From Chryseobacterium sp. UBA6632 (lineage in GTDB: Bacteria; Bacteroidota; Bacteroidia; Flavobacteriales; Weeksellaceae): 8,330 nt of DNA. Each line of letters starts with the position of its first letter. Position 1 is the first letter of the stretch. Both the position numbers and the translations under genes were made by a program. Positions 1 to 6,617 of this stretch are shown here, piece by piece. The notes below the pieces were generated by a model. It made no database searches. It saw nothing but the letters and a program-made list of their open reading frames with translations, and was not told where the DNA came from. Location of the stretch: NCBI GenBank assembly GCA_002455915.1, contig DKLU01000176.1, forward strand, positions 1 to 8,330, given 5' to 3'.

Positions 1-31
1 GGCAAAGCCACCGCCGAAACTTTTTAATCCT
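1..31. terminator. possible truncated hairpin terminator at the left edge
   Basis: The first bases contain GGC-AAA-GCC, followed by ACCGCC and then a T-run (CTTTTT at 20-25). If the bases just outside the window are GGCGGT, this would be the tip and right arm of a GC-rich hairpin with a T tail, i.e. a plus-strand intrinsic terminator for a gene converging from the left. Only the innermost 3-bp stem is visible, so this is an inference. The stretch also lies directly downstream of the minus-strand lipoprotein gene. Confidence 0.25.
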
Positions 32-793
32 CTATTTTTTCGTCAAAATATATTTTTCTCCTTCAGGTTTAAAACCTTCTTCGCTTTCCTTCATTTTTTG
101 TAGTTCGATGGTATTTCCGGTAATTTTAAACTGGTACAAATCTTTTACAGAACTCTTCTCAAGTAAAATTCCGTCGAAATTTTGGGTTCCATCGGCAAAA
201 TCATACACAACTTCATATTTTGTATAATCCTTAAAATTTACTTTACCATCATTACTGAACGTTATTGTGGAAGAAGATCCCTTCTCTGAGTAGTTTCCGT
301 CAAAAAGTATTTTTCTTAAATCTTTCTGGACGTCTCCATCAAATTTTTGATAAGTTTCGGTTTTATTTTGATAAACCATTTCCAGATTTTGACCGCCCAA
401 TTTTAACCCTAAAAAATCTTTTAGATTAGGATCTGTACTTTTTCCATTTGCTAAAAATTCTTTTTTGCTTTCATCCAATTTAATAGGTGCATCAAAGCCG
501 CCCTCATGTGCTGTAAAACCACGTAAATTAGCCTCTCCTTTAAGCAGTTCATTTTTATCAAGAGTTATGAATAAGGGGATAGCAGCATTTCTATGCGGAT
601 AAATAGATTTTGTTTTCTGAATATTTTCCATATAAGCTTTGGAAATCCAGCTTCCGGAAATTTGTTCTACAGTTGATGAAATTGGAGTTTCAGATACAGA
701 GATGTTTTCTTTTGAAGAGTTTGAAGTCTCGTTTTTCTGTTGGTTACAAGATACCAGAACTGCGATTAGCAATACGTTTGTTAATTTTTTCAT
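32..793 (-). CDS. predicted lipoprotein of unknown function
   Basis: A 253-residue protein that I cannot assign to a named family. It starts with a short lysine-containing N-terminus and a hydrophobic stretch (residues 5-14). A lipobox LVSC follows, with the lipidated cysteine at Cys16, and then a polar Asn/Gln/Ser/Glu-rich linker to about residue 44. This predicts signal peptidase II processing and membrane anchoring. The mature part seems to have two beta-rich halves. One starts at the GSW near residue 47 and ends near residue 151; the other starts at the DGNY near residue 165 and runs to the end. That pattern recalls lipocalin-like or META/NlpE-like small barrels, but the resemblance is only in pattern. 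The ATG at 793 is chosen because it places the signal peptide correctly; the ATG 4 bp upstream is out of frame. The gene lies 45 bp downstream of the helicase gene on the same strand and may be cotranscribed with it. Confidence 0.85.
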   Translation of the reverse strand: MKKLTNVLLIAVLVSCNQQKNETSNSSKENISVSETPISSTVEQISGSWISKAYMENIQKTKSIYPHRNAAIPLFITLDKNELLKGEANLRGFTAHEGGFDAPIKLDESKKEFLANGKSTDPNLKDFLGLKLGGQNLEMVYQNKTETYQKFDGDVQKDLRKILFDGNYSEKGSSSTITFSNDGKVNFKDYTKYEVVYDFADGTQNFDGILLEKSSVKDLYQFKITGNTIELQKMKESEEGFKPEGEKYILTKK

Positions 794-838
794 TCATTTG
801 TTTTTTACAACAACGAATTAACAAATTAAATGCCAGCT

Positions 839-3800
839 TTACAAATAAATAAGTTGCGTCTTAAGAACTTTTCGTCCTAAGCTTTCCAGAATTTTTTTAT
901 AATTTTCGATTTGGCGATCATTTTTTGCCGTTTCTTCTCCCGTTTTGAAATCAACAATAATATAACCTTCATTACTTTTTAAAATTCTGTCCGGGCGATA
1001 CATTCTACTTTCTCCGTTTTCAGAAATCATAATGTCCTTTTCATTGATAACTTCCCATTTTTCATCAAAAAATTCAGCATAATCTGTGATAATTTGCTCT
1101 AATGTATCCTGAATATCATGTTGTTCTTCAATGGTTATTTGCCCGTCCAAAACATAACTTTCAACCACTTTTTTAATATCTTTTTCGGTGTTGATTTTCG
1201 AAAGCAATTCATGCACAAAAAGCCCGATTCTTACTTTTTCATTCCGAACCTGATAGTTTTTTGAAGGCGTAGCAATTTTAATGGAAGTATTCTTTTCATT
1301 ACTATTTTTCAGATTGTGGATATCTTTAGTTTCAAAATGCGAAGTTTTATCTTTTGAATGTTTTTTAAGCATTTCCGGATGAACTTCATATAAATCAAAC
1401 TCGTCATCAGTTTTATTTATCTCACTTACAAAATCTAATAACTCAATATTATTTGATGTCTTATTCGCTTTTTGAATATAAAAAAATAATTGTTCAACTG
1501 GTCGCGTGGTCGCAACATATTGAAGACATAATCTATCAATAAAATTTTTATAAGAATTCTGTTTGTTGAATTTTTCAATTTCAGGATCGTAAACTTCCAA
1601 ATTTTTACTGAATTGATTAATGTTTACAGACTTCAAAGGCGCATCGCTGCTGGTTTCAAACCAATTGGTAAATTCTGCGTCACGATTTTTATTGATCATC
1701 GGAATAAAAACGATCGGGAATTCAAGACCTTTCGCTTTGTGAATCGTCATAATCTGTATCGCATCGATATTTTCAGAAGCCTGAATGGTGTATTTTGATG
1801 CTTCTTCATCCCAATATTTCAAAAATTCCTTTGTACTTGCTCCTGCATTTTGAGTAAAATTAAAAAGCATTTCCAGAAAGTTCAACAGGAAATCAGTTTC
1901 TTTATTTTCAACAGAAAATTCGTTGATGTAATATTCTACCGAGTTGTATAAATTAAACCTCGGTAGGTTTTCCTGTTTTAATTTTAAAGCATATTTCTGC
2001 TGAATAAATTGTAAAATTTCTTCATGACTTTCTATTTCAAGAATTTCTTTCATTTCCAATGTGAAATCTGCCATCTGAATTCTCCCCAATTTGTTCAGAT
2101 AATACATCATCATGATCAAAGTCGGTTTATTCTTTGGGTTGACTTCCCATCGCAGGAACTCAATAACAGCCTTCAGCGTATTAGATAATTCAAGAGTAAG
2201 ACCTTTATCAGAAATCGTTTTGATATTGGTTTCTTCGCCTCTGTAATTTACTTTTAAGTTTCCTAATTTTTGTGAATAACTGAAAATGTCGAAATTTCCA
2301 CGACAAAGAATCGTAATATCAGAAAATTTGAAACCATTATTCAGGCTTTCCTGAATATCTTTTTGCATTCTTTCCGAAGTGTCATTATAAAAATCATCAT
2401 TGGTTAAATTTTCAATAAGATTCACTTTTACACGACCATCAATGCTGGATCTGGGATTTTGTTCGGCATCTTCACCGAAAATATTTTTATGCTCTTCTTC
2501 TAACTTTGCGGAATGATATCGATATAATTCATTATTAAACTGAACAATATTCTTTGCACTTCGCCAATTGTCTTTCAAAATTAAAAGATCGGCTTGTTTT
2601 GGCGAAAATTCTTTTTTGTTGATAATATCGAGCATCAATTTACTTTCCCCGCCACGAAAACGGTAAATACTCTGTTTTGGATCACCAACCAGTGTAAAAG
2701 ATGTATTTTCAGAAGAAACAGAATGATCTCTTAACGGAACAAAATTTTGCCACTGTAATTCTGAAGTATCCTGAAATTCATCAAAGAAAAAATGCTGAAA
2801 CTGGGCACCTACTTTTTCATAAATAAAAGAAGATGGCTCGTTTTTAAGATTTTCATTGATTAAAATATTAAACTTGGAAAGCAAAACCAAATCATTTTCT
2901 TCTTCAATTTTTTTCAGTTCATCCTGAATGTCTTTATTAACTTTCAAAGGAAGAAGAGCCGCTAAAATCTTTTCACTTTTCTGTAAAAAGATATAATTCT
3001 CAATAATTTTTTTTCTTTTTTCAATTAAATTATCTAAAATCCCAAATATTTGGGCTTCCTTTTTTTTAGCTTCTTTTGAGCTTGCAGGACCTTTTTGGTA
3101 GGTGTCAATTTTTCCTTTTTCCTTCTCAGTACTTTCTTGAAGAGTTGGCTTCTCATCTTTCAAAAAGCTTACGAAGAAAGCTCCTATTCCTGCGGTTTTT
3201 CCTCCTGAAAAATCTGTGATTTCCAAGTTTTGATTGTGAATATCAGAAATTGCTGCTTGTGCAATTTCTCGAGAATTTTTTTTTAATTCGAAAATTTCTT
3301 TTCGAAGCAGGTTTTTTATATTTTCATAATTCGTATTGTCGAAATCTTTGTTGTTTTTAAGATGTTCATAATGAATGTCTTTTACAAATTCCTTCGCCGA
3401 ATCGTAAAGGTTTTTATTTAAATTTATCCTTTCATTATTTTCAAGACTATAATCCACATAATCCATGAAAGAATTGGATATTGTTTCATTTTCACCAATT
3501 TGATCAAGCATTTTATCCACAGCTTCAATTAAGAAAGGTTCTGCTTCAATTTCCAGATTGAAATTTTTCGCTAAACCTAATTCGTAGGAAAAACTTCTTA
3601 CCAAACGGGAATTAAAACGGTCGATCGTTCCGATATTTAATGTGGAATAATTGTGGAGAATATAATCCAACATTTTTTTAGAACGAAGATGAAGTTCATC
3701 AATCGTAATTTTTAAACCTTCTTCTTCAAACGCTTTCTGAATATTCTTAAGATCTCCGTTTTCAGCGAAATTATCTGCGGAAAAGTTGCCTAACCATGAT

Positions 3801-3976
3801 AAAATTCTTTCCTTCATCTCATTCGCCGCCTTGTTGGTAAAAGTCAACGCTAAAATATTTCTGATGGAATGTTGTTGATTAGGATATCGAAGACAGATCA
3901 TCAAAAGCCTTTGCACAAGCGCATAGGTTTTCCCAGAGCCGGCGGAAGCATTGATAACTGTATAAGAATTTTGCAT
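839..3976 (-). CDS. UvrD/Rep-family helicase with C-terminal RecB-like nuclease (AddA/RecB type)
   Basis: A 1045-residue cytoplasmic DNA helicase-nuclease. Proteins of this architecture unwind and resect double-strand ends for homologous recombination. The superfamily 1A motifs are in order: Walker A ASAGSGKT (residues 10-17), TFTNKAANEMKER, Walker B DEFQDT (from Asp399), GDPKQSIYRFRGG (from Gly431), DNWRS, TIHKAKGLEFP (from Thr744) and YVATTR (820-825). The C-terminus carries an intact PD-(D/E)XK nuclease with the GLFVHELL histidine (His922), RPDRI (Asp996), VDFKTG (Asp1009, Lys1011) and Q-x3-Y (Gln1022, Tyr1026). The order and length fit the AddA/RecB group. The open frame extends 8 codons upstream to a TTG at 4000, but the ATG at 3976 puts Walker A at the usual distance from the N-terminus, so I chose it. 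No AddB/RexB-like gene is next to it, so the symbol is left empty. A charged region of low complexity lies between the helicase motifs, at roughly residues 215-330. Confidence 0.95.
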   Translation of the reverse strand: MQNSYTVINASAGSGKTYALVQRLLMICLRYPNQQHSIRNILALTFTNKAANEMKERILSWLGNFSADNFAENGDLKNIQKAFEEEGLKITIDELHLRSKKMLDYILHNYSTLNIGTIDRFNSRLVRSFSYELGLAKNFNLEIEAEPFLIEAVDKMLDQIGENETISNSFMDYVDYSLENNERINLNKNLYDSAKEFVKDIHYEHLKNNKDFDNTNYENIKNLLRKEIFELKKNSREIAQAAISDIHNQNLEITDFSGGKTAGIGAFFVSFLKDEKPTLQESTEKEKGKIDTYQKGPASSKEAKKKEAQIFGILDNLIEKRKKIIENYIFLQKSEKILAALLPLKVNKDIQDELKKIEEENDLVLLSKFNILINENLKNEPSSFIYEKVGAQFQHFFFDEFQDTSELQWQNFVPLRDHSVSSENTSFTLVGDPKQSIYRFRGGESKLMLDIINKKEFSPKQADLLILKDNWRSAKNIVQFNNELYRYHSAKLEEEHKNIFGEDAEQNPRSSIDGRVKVNLIENLTNDDFYNDTSERMQKDIQESLNNGFKFSDITILCRGNFDIFSYSQKLGNLKVNYRGEETNIKTISDKGLTLELSNTLKAVIEFLRWEVNPKNKPTLIMMMYYLNKLGRIQMADFTLEMKEILEIESHEEILQFIQQKYALKLKQENLPRFNLYNSVEYYINEFSVENKETDFLLNFLEMLFNFTQNAGASTKEFLKYWDEEASKYTIQASENIDAIQIMTIHKAKGLEFPIVFIPMINKNRDAEFTNWFETSSDAPLKSVNINQFSKNLEVYDPEIEKFNKQNSYKNFIDRLCLQYVATTRPVEQLFFYIQKANKTSNNIELLDFVSEINKTDDEFDLYEVHPEMLKKHSKDKTSHFETKDIHNLKNSNEKNTSIKIATPSKNYQVRNEKVRIGLFVHELLSKINTEKDIKKVVESYVLDGQITIEEQHDIQDTLEQIITDYAEFFDEKWEVINEKDIMISENGESRMYRPDRILKSNEGYIIVDFKTGEETAKNDRQIENYKKILESLGRKVLKTQLIYL

Positions 3977-4090
3977 TTTTTGATAGAATTGAAGGTGCAA
4001 GTTAGCTAAAATTTGACGTAAATTTTAACAATTTTAATTCACTATTTAACAGTTGAAGCAGTAAATTTCTAAAAGAATTCCCAAAATGCG

Positions 4091-4104
4091 TTAACTGTGG
4101 TTAA
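4091..4104. repeat. short inverted repeat, possible operator
   Basis: TTAAC (4091-4095) and GTTAA (4100-4104) form a perfect 5-bp dyad around TGTG. The dyad ends 27 bp before the candidate -7 box of the paralog operon. A related TTAACAGTTG occurs at 4046-4055, matching 8 of 10 bases of TTAACTGTGG at 4091-4100. A regulator site is possible, but dyads this short are common by chance in AT-rich DNA. Confidence 0.25.
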
Positions 4105-4131
4105 ACTTCAATGAACGTCTGAAAATTGCTT

Positions 4132-4139
4132 TAGTTTTG
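4132..4139 (+). promoter_or_regulatory. Bacteroidota -7 promoter element for the paralog operon
   Basis: TAGTTTTG matches the Bacteroidota consensus TAnnTTTG exactly and lies 17 bp before the GTG start at 4157, which predicts a leader of only about 10-15 nt. No clean TTG (-33) is seen at the usual 17-23 bp upstream. The call rests on the -7 match and its position in a divergent intergenic region. Confidence 0.5.
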
Positions 4140-4156
4140 CGTAATAAAAACTATTC

Positions 4157-4900
4157 GTGAAAATAAAACTATTTTTTCTGTTATTTAACATATTATTCAT
4201 TAATATTTCGGCTCAGGATTATATTTTCGGTAAAGTGACTACTGAAGAAAAAATAGAAATGCCGGATGTTATTGTAATCAATATCCGAACGGATGAACGG
4301 GCAACTACCAATAAAGACGGTCATTTTATGATTCTTGCAAAGAATGGCGACGAGTTACGTTTGGTAAAGACAGGATACGAACGTTTTAATAAAAAAATTA
4401 CCTCTGAAAATGTTTCTTCCCCTTTGAATATTAGCCTGATAAGATCTTTGGCGACGATAGAAGAGGTTGAAGTAAAAAAAGGATTAACAGGAGATTTAAA
4501 AATAGATTCAAAAACGTACGGTGCGCCTAAAAAAGTGCAAAAGCTGCGTAATGATATTGATCGGTACATCGTTCAAAAGTCGGATCCCAGAGTTCTTGCC
4601 GCAAGACCAGGTGAGTTTGTTCAGCCAAAAGGGCAAGGATTTTCTATTGGAAAGATAAAAGATAAATGGGATGATATAGATTTTACCGATTATCTGATTA
4701 AAAGTTTGGGTGAGCAGTATTTCACCGATCTGCAGCTTGAAAAAGCAGAGATTCAAAACTTTATAAGATATGCTTTGGTAGGATTTGAAAGAAAAAAAAT
4801 CTTAAAATACGGATTTTGCAGCGATCAGGATTTAATGAGATTTCAAAGAGCCGTTTTAACAAGAATTGCCTCGTACAGAGCTCCGAAAACGCAGAAATAG
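4157..4900 (+). CDS. exported CarboxypepD_reg-like domain protein, paralog 1
   Basis: A 247-residue protein with a classic signal peptide (residues 1-20, ending in ISAQ). A CarboxypepD_reg-like domain follows (about 22-96), a small beta-sandwich that often precedes TonB-dependent receptors. Visible hallmarks are GKV, a central INIRT, the NKDGHF turn and LVKTGYE. Next is the trio's shared IEEVEVKKGLTGDLKIDSK (101-119), a divergent charged middle and a predicted helical C-terminus (about 175-240). No plug or barrel follows, so the product is probably periplasmic or surface-associated rather than a transporter. The GTG at 4157 is chosen because it alone supplies the signal peptide; the first in-frame ATG (4259) lies inside the beta-sandwich. 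It is the first of three related genes. The role is unknown. Confidence 0.85.
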   Translation: MKIKLFFLLFNILFINISAQDYIFGKVTTEEKIEMPDVIVINIRTDERATTNKDGHFMILAKNGDELRLVKTGYERFNKKITSENVSSPLNISLIRSLATIEEVEVKKGLTGDLKIDSKTYGAPKKVQKLRNDIDRYIVQKSDPRVLAARPGEFVQPKGQGFSIGKIKDKWDDIDFTDYLIKSLGEQYFTDLQLEKAEIQNFIRYALVGFERKKILKYGFCSDQDLMRFQRAVLTRIASYRAPKTQK

Positions 4901-4903
4901 ACT

Positions 4904-4911
4904 TATATTTG
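4904..4911 (+). promoter_or_regulatory. possible internal -7 promoter element before paralog 2
   Basis: TATATTTG fits the TAnnTTTG consensus exactly. It lies in the 29-bp gap after paralog 1, 18 bp before the ATG at 4930, the same geometry as the element before paralog 1. No TTG is seen at the expected -33 distance. It may let paralogs 2 and 3 be transcribed separately from paralog 1, but eight AT-rich bases can match by chance. Confidence 0.4.
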
Positions 4912-4929
4912 TTTAGACAAAAGATAGCC

Positions 4930-5721
4930 ATGAAATCAAGATGTATACTATTTATATTACTCCTGTTTTGTATTAATATATTTTCGCAACAGAAAATTAA
5001 CGGAAAGATTATTGACGAAAACGGAATAGGACTGAGCTCTGTTTTAATTAAAAATATAAGAACCAATCAGAATTCTTATTCGGACAATTTCGGAAATTTT
5101 ACCATTGATGCGAATGAAAATGATGAAGTACGATTTGTAAAAGATTCTTATTATCGAACCGACAGAAAAGTTACGAAAGATAATATTTCAAGTTCAATGA
5201 ATGTTTTGCTGCTTCGTGCAGAGACTTTAATTCAGGAAGTTAAAATTGAGAAAAAAATGACTGGAAATTTAGCATTGGATAGTAAAAGATTTGGTGATGC
5301 AAAAGATTTGGTAAAAGTAAAAGCCGGCTTGGGCGATTATATGAGAAGTCCATTAAATGAGTCTTTGCCAACAAATGAGGTCTCTAAAACTTTTAAAGGG
5401 CATGATTTCAGTGCAGGACAGGTTGATCTTTTTGGAGTTTTCAAAGTAGCAAAAGGATTGGTGAAAAAAGCTACTGAGCCTAAAATTACAAAACCTACTT
5501 ATAACGAAACAAAGAACTTCATTAATGAGGTAAAACAGAAAATAAATTTAAATTTTCTGACATCTTACGGGCTTAACGAAGAACAGATTGATCATTTTCT
5601 TATTTATGCAAATGATACCCGTCAATTGGCAAAAAAATACAGGAAAACTTTTAATATTGTAGAAATTGAATCGGAACTGAAAACCGCGTTTGCTTTGTAT
5701 AACAGAACCAATAAAATTTAA
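4930..5721 (+). CDS. exported CarboxypepD_reg-like domain protein, paralog 2
   Basis: A 263-residue protein with a signal peptide (1-20, ending in NIFSQ). A CarboxypepD_reg-like domain occupies about 22-96, with NGKI, NIRT, the DNFGNF turn and RFVKDSYY. The shared motif IQEVKIEKKMTGNLALDSK falls at 101-119, exactly the same numbering as in paralog 1, so the first 120 residues align without gaps. The middle (about 125-190) differs from its neighbours. The C-terminus (about 195-258) is helical and includes FLTSYGLNEEQIDHFLIYA, which lines up with the other two. The frame stays open upstream to 4816 inside paralog 1, but the ATG at 4930 is the one directly before the signal peptide. No enzymatic residues are recognisable and the function is unknown. 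It lies 29 bp after paralog 1 and 6 bp before paralog 3, which suggests an operon. Confidence 0.85.
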   Translation: MKSRCILFILLLFCINIFSQQKINGKIIDENGIGLSSVLIKNIRTNQNSYSDNFGNFTIDANENDEVRFVKDSYYRTDRKVTKDNISSSMNVLLLRAETLIQEVKIEKKMTGNLALDSKRFGDAKDLVKVKAGLGDYMRSPLNESLPTNEVSKTFKGHDFSAGQVDLFGVFKVAKGLVKKATEPKITKPTYNETKNFINEVKQKINLNFLTSYGLNEEQIDHFLIYANDTRQLAKKYRKTFNIVEIESELKTAFALYNRTNKI

Positions 5722-5727
5722 AATTAA

Positions 5728-6543
5728 TTGAATTTTAATATAAAATATCGATCGTATTTAGGAGGAAAATTTATTTTTCTTTTCCTGCTTTTTGTATTCA
5801 ATTTTATTTTTTGTCAGCAAACAATCACCGGGAAAATTACAGATGATAATGGAATTAATCTTGCAAATGTCACCGTGATCAATATCAAAACAGATATCAA
5901 ATCCTATAGTAATGCTGCCGGTGAATTTTCTTTGAAAGCCTCGGTAAATGATGAAATCAGATTTGTAAAAGAAGGTTATGAAAGAGTTTCCGGAAGAGTT
6001 CCCTCCGATGGTATGAGCGCGCCCATATCGATTGTTCTCATTAAAATTCCTGAAGTGATTGAAGAGGTAAAAGTTGCCAAAAAACCGACAGGTGATTTGG
6101 AAACAGATTCGAGATCAGCTGCGAGGGTAAATAAAGGGGAAGCGGTGCGTGATGCGGTAGGACTTCCGCAACCGGAAGGAAAAATGCGTGAAAAACCTGC
6201 GGAGGTGAAACAGGTTCTTTTACCCATTCTTTTAGGTCAGCTCAACGTGCAAGGTGCTTATGATTTAATCAGCGGAAAAGCAAGGCGGCAAAAACGGCAG
6301 TACAGATATGATGATCTTCAGGAACATATCAAATGGATTCGGGATCGGGTAGATGATGATTATTTTGTAAAAGCAGGAATTCCACAGGATAAAATCTCCG
6401 AATTTATAGAGTTTTCTTTTGTGGAAAAACCTTTCGTAATAACGTATGTAAAAGCGAAAAATTTATCAGGAGTTTTGTTGAAAATGGAAGAAGTCATTCC
6501 TATTTATGTTGAAAGGTTAAAGACGAGAAAAGTAACTCGCTAA
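5728..6543 (+). CDS. exported CarboxypepD_reg-like domain protein, paralog 3
   Basis: A 271-residue protein with the trio's architecture shifted by 10 residues because of a longer N-terminus. The hydrophobic signal core covers about 14-29 and is followed by CQQ. The cysteine (Cys29) is preceded by FIF, not a canonical lipobox, so lipidation is doubtful. The CarboxypepD_reg-like domain is at about 32-106 (GKI, INIKT, NAAGEF, RFVKEGYE). The shared motif IEEVKVAKKPTGDLETDSR follows at 111-129, then a proline- and charge-rich middle, a basic patch RRQKRQYR (186-193) and a helical C-terminus (about 195-265). The TTG at 5728 is the only standard start codon that retains the signal peptide; the next in-frame Met is residue 96. 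It begins 6 bp after paralog 2, probably in the same transcript. The function is unknown. Confidence 0.8.
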   Translation: MNFNIKYRSYLGGKFIFLFLLFVFNFIFCQQTITGKITDDNGINLANVTVINIKTDIKSYSNAAGEFSLKASVNDEIRFVKEGYERVSGRVPSDGMSAPISIVLIKIPEVIEEVKVAKKPTGDLETDSRSAARVNKGEAVRDAVGLPQPEGKMREKPAEVKQVLLPILLGQLNVQGAYDLISGKARRQKRQYRYDDLQEHIKWIRDRVDDDYFVKAGIPQDKISEFIEFSFVEKPFVITYVKAKNLSGVLLKMEEVIPIYVERLKTRKVTR

Positions 6544-6617
6544 ATGTTAATAAAATCTTAAAATTTGGAATAGAAATTGATATGGATTTGTAATTACAAA
6601 TAAATCAAAAAGTTATA

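Larger units (their letters stand above)
3977..4156. promoter_or_regulatory. divergent intergenic promoter region
   Basis: This 180-bp AT-rich stretch separates the minus-strand helicase from the plus-strand paralog operon, so it must hold both promoters. On the plus side there is a consensus -7 box at 4132-4139 (separate entry). On the minus side the best candidate is TAACTTGC (4004-3997), an imperfect match to TAnnTTTG that covers the alternative TTG start of the helicase. A TTG lies about 24 nt upstream of it, which is slightly long for a -33 element. An inverted repeat, TTAAC-TGTG-GTTAA, sits at 4091-4104. I see no small ORF or RNA gene here. Confidence 0.6.

Noticed and set aside
610..852. 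Plus-strand open frames at 610-852 and 639-821 opposite the lipoprotein gene
   Set aside because: They run antisense to a gene with a clear lipobox and show no signal, domain or start context of their own.
1613..1798. Plus-strand open frame inside the helicase gene
   Set aside because: It is antisense to the region coding for the TIHKAKGLEFP helicase motif, so it is a shadow of conserved coding sequence.
839..3976. Helicase-nuclease as a new anti-phage defence gene
   Set aside because: Motif order, length and an intact RecB-like nuclease fit ordinary AddA/RecB repair enzymes, and no defence partner genes lie beside it.
4816..4929. Upstream extension of paralog 2 into the end of paralog 1
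   Set aside because: The additional 38 residues would bury the signal peptide inside the protein. The ATG at 4930 gives an N-terminus equivalent to that of paralog 1.
4321..5066. Minus-strand open frames at 4321-4569, 4508-4756 and 4761-5066
   Set aside because: They lie opposite paralogs 1 and 2, overlap each other and have no recognisable features. The plus-strand frames have signal peptides and paralogous support.
5811..5820. Cys29 of paralog 3 as a lipobox
   Set aside because: The residues before the cysteine (FIF) do not fit the lipobox pattern, and the paralogs have SAQ or FSQ at the same place, which points to signal peptidase I.
5976..6227. Minus-strand open frame opposite paralog 3
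   Set aside because: It is antisense to the conserved EV-TG-DS region shared by all three paralogs and has no support of its own.
6544..6617. Possible promoter for the SIMPL gene
   Set aside because: TAAAATTTG and TATGGATTTG resemble the -7 box but have 3 and 4 bases instead of 2 between TA and TTTG, so neither matches the consensus.
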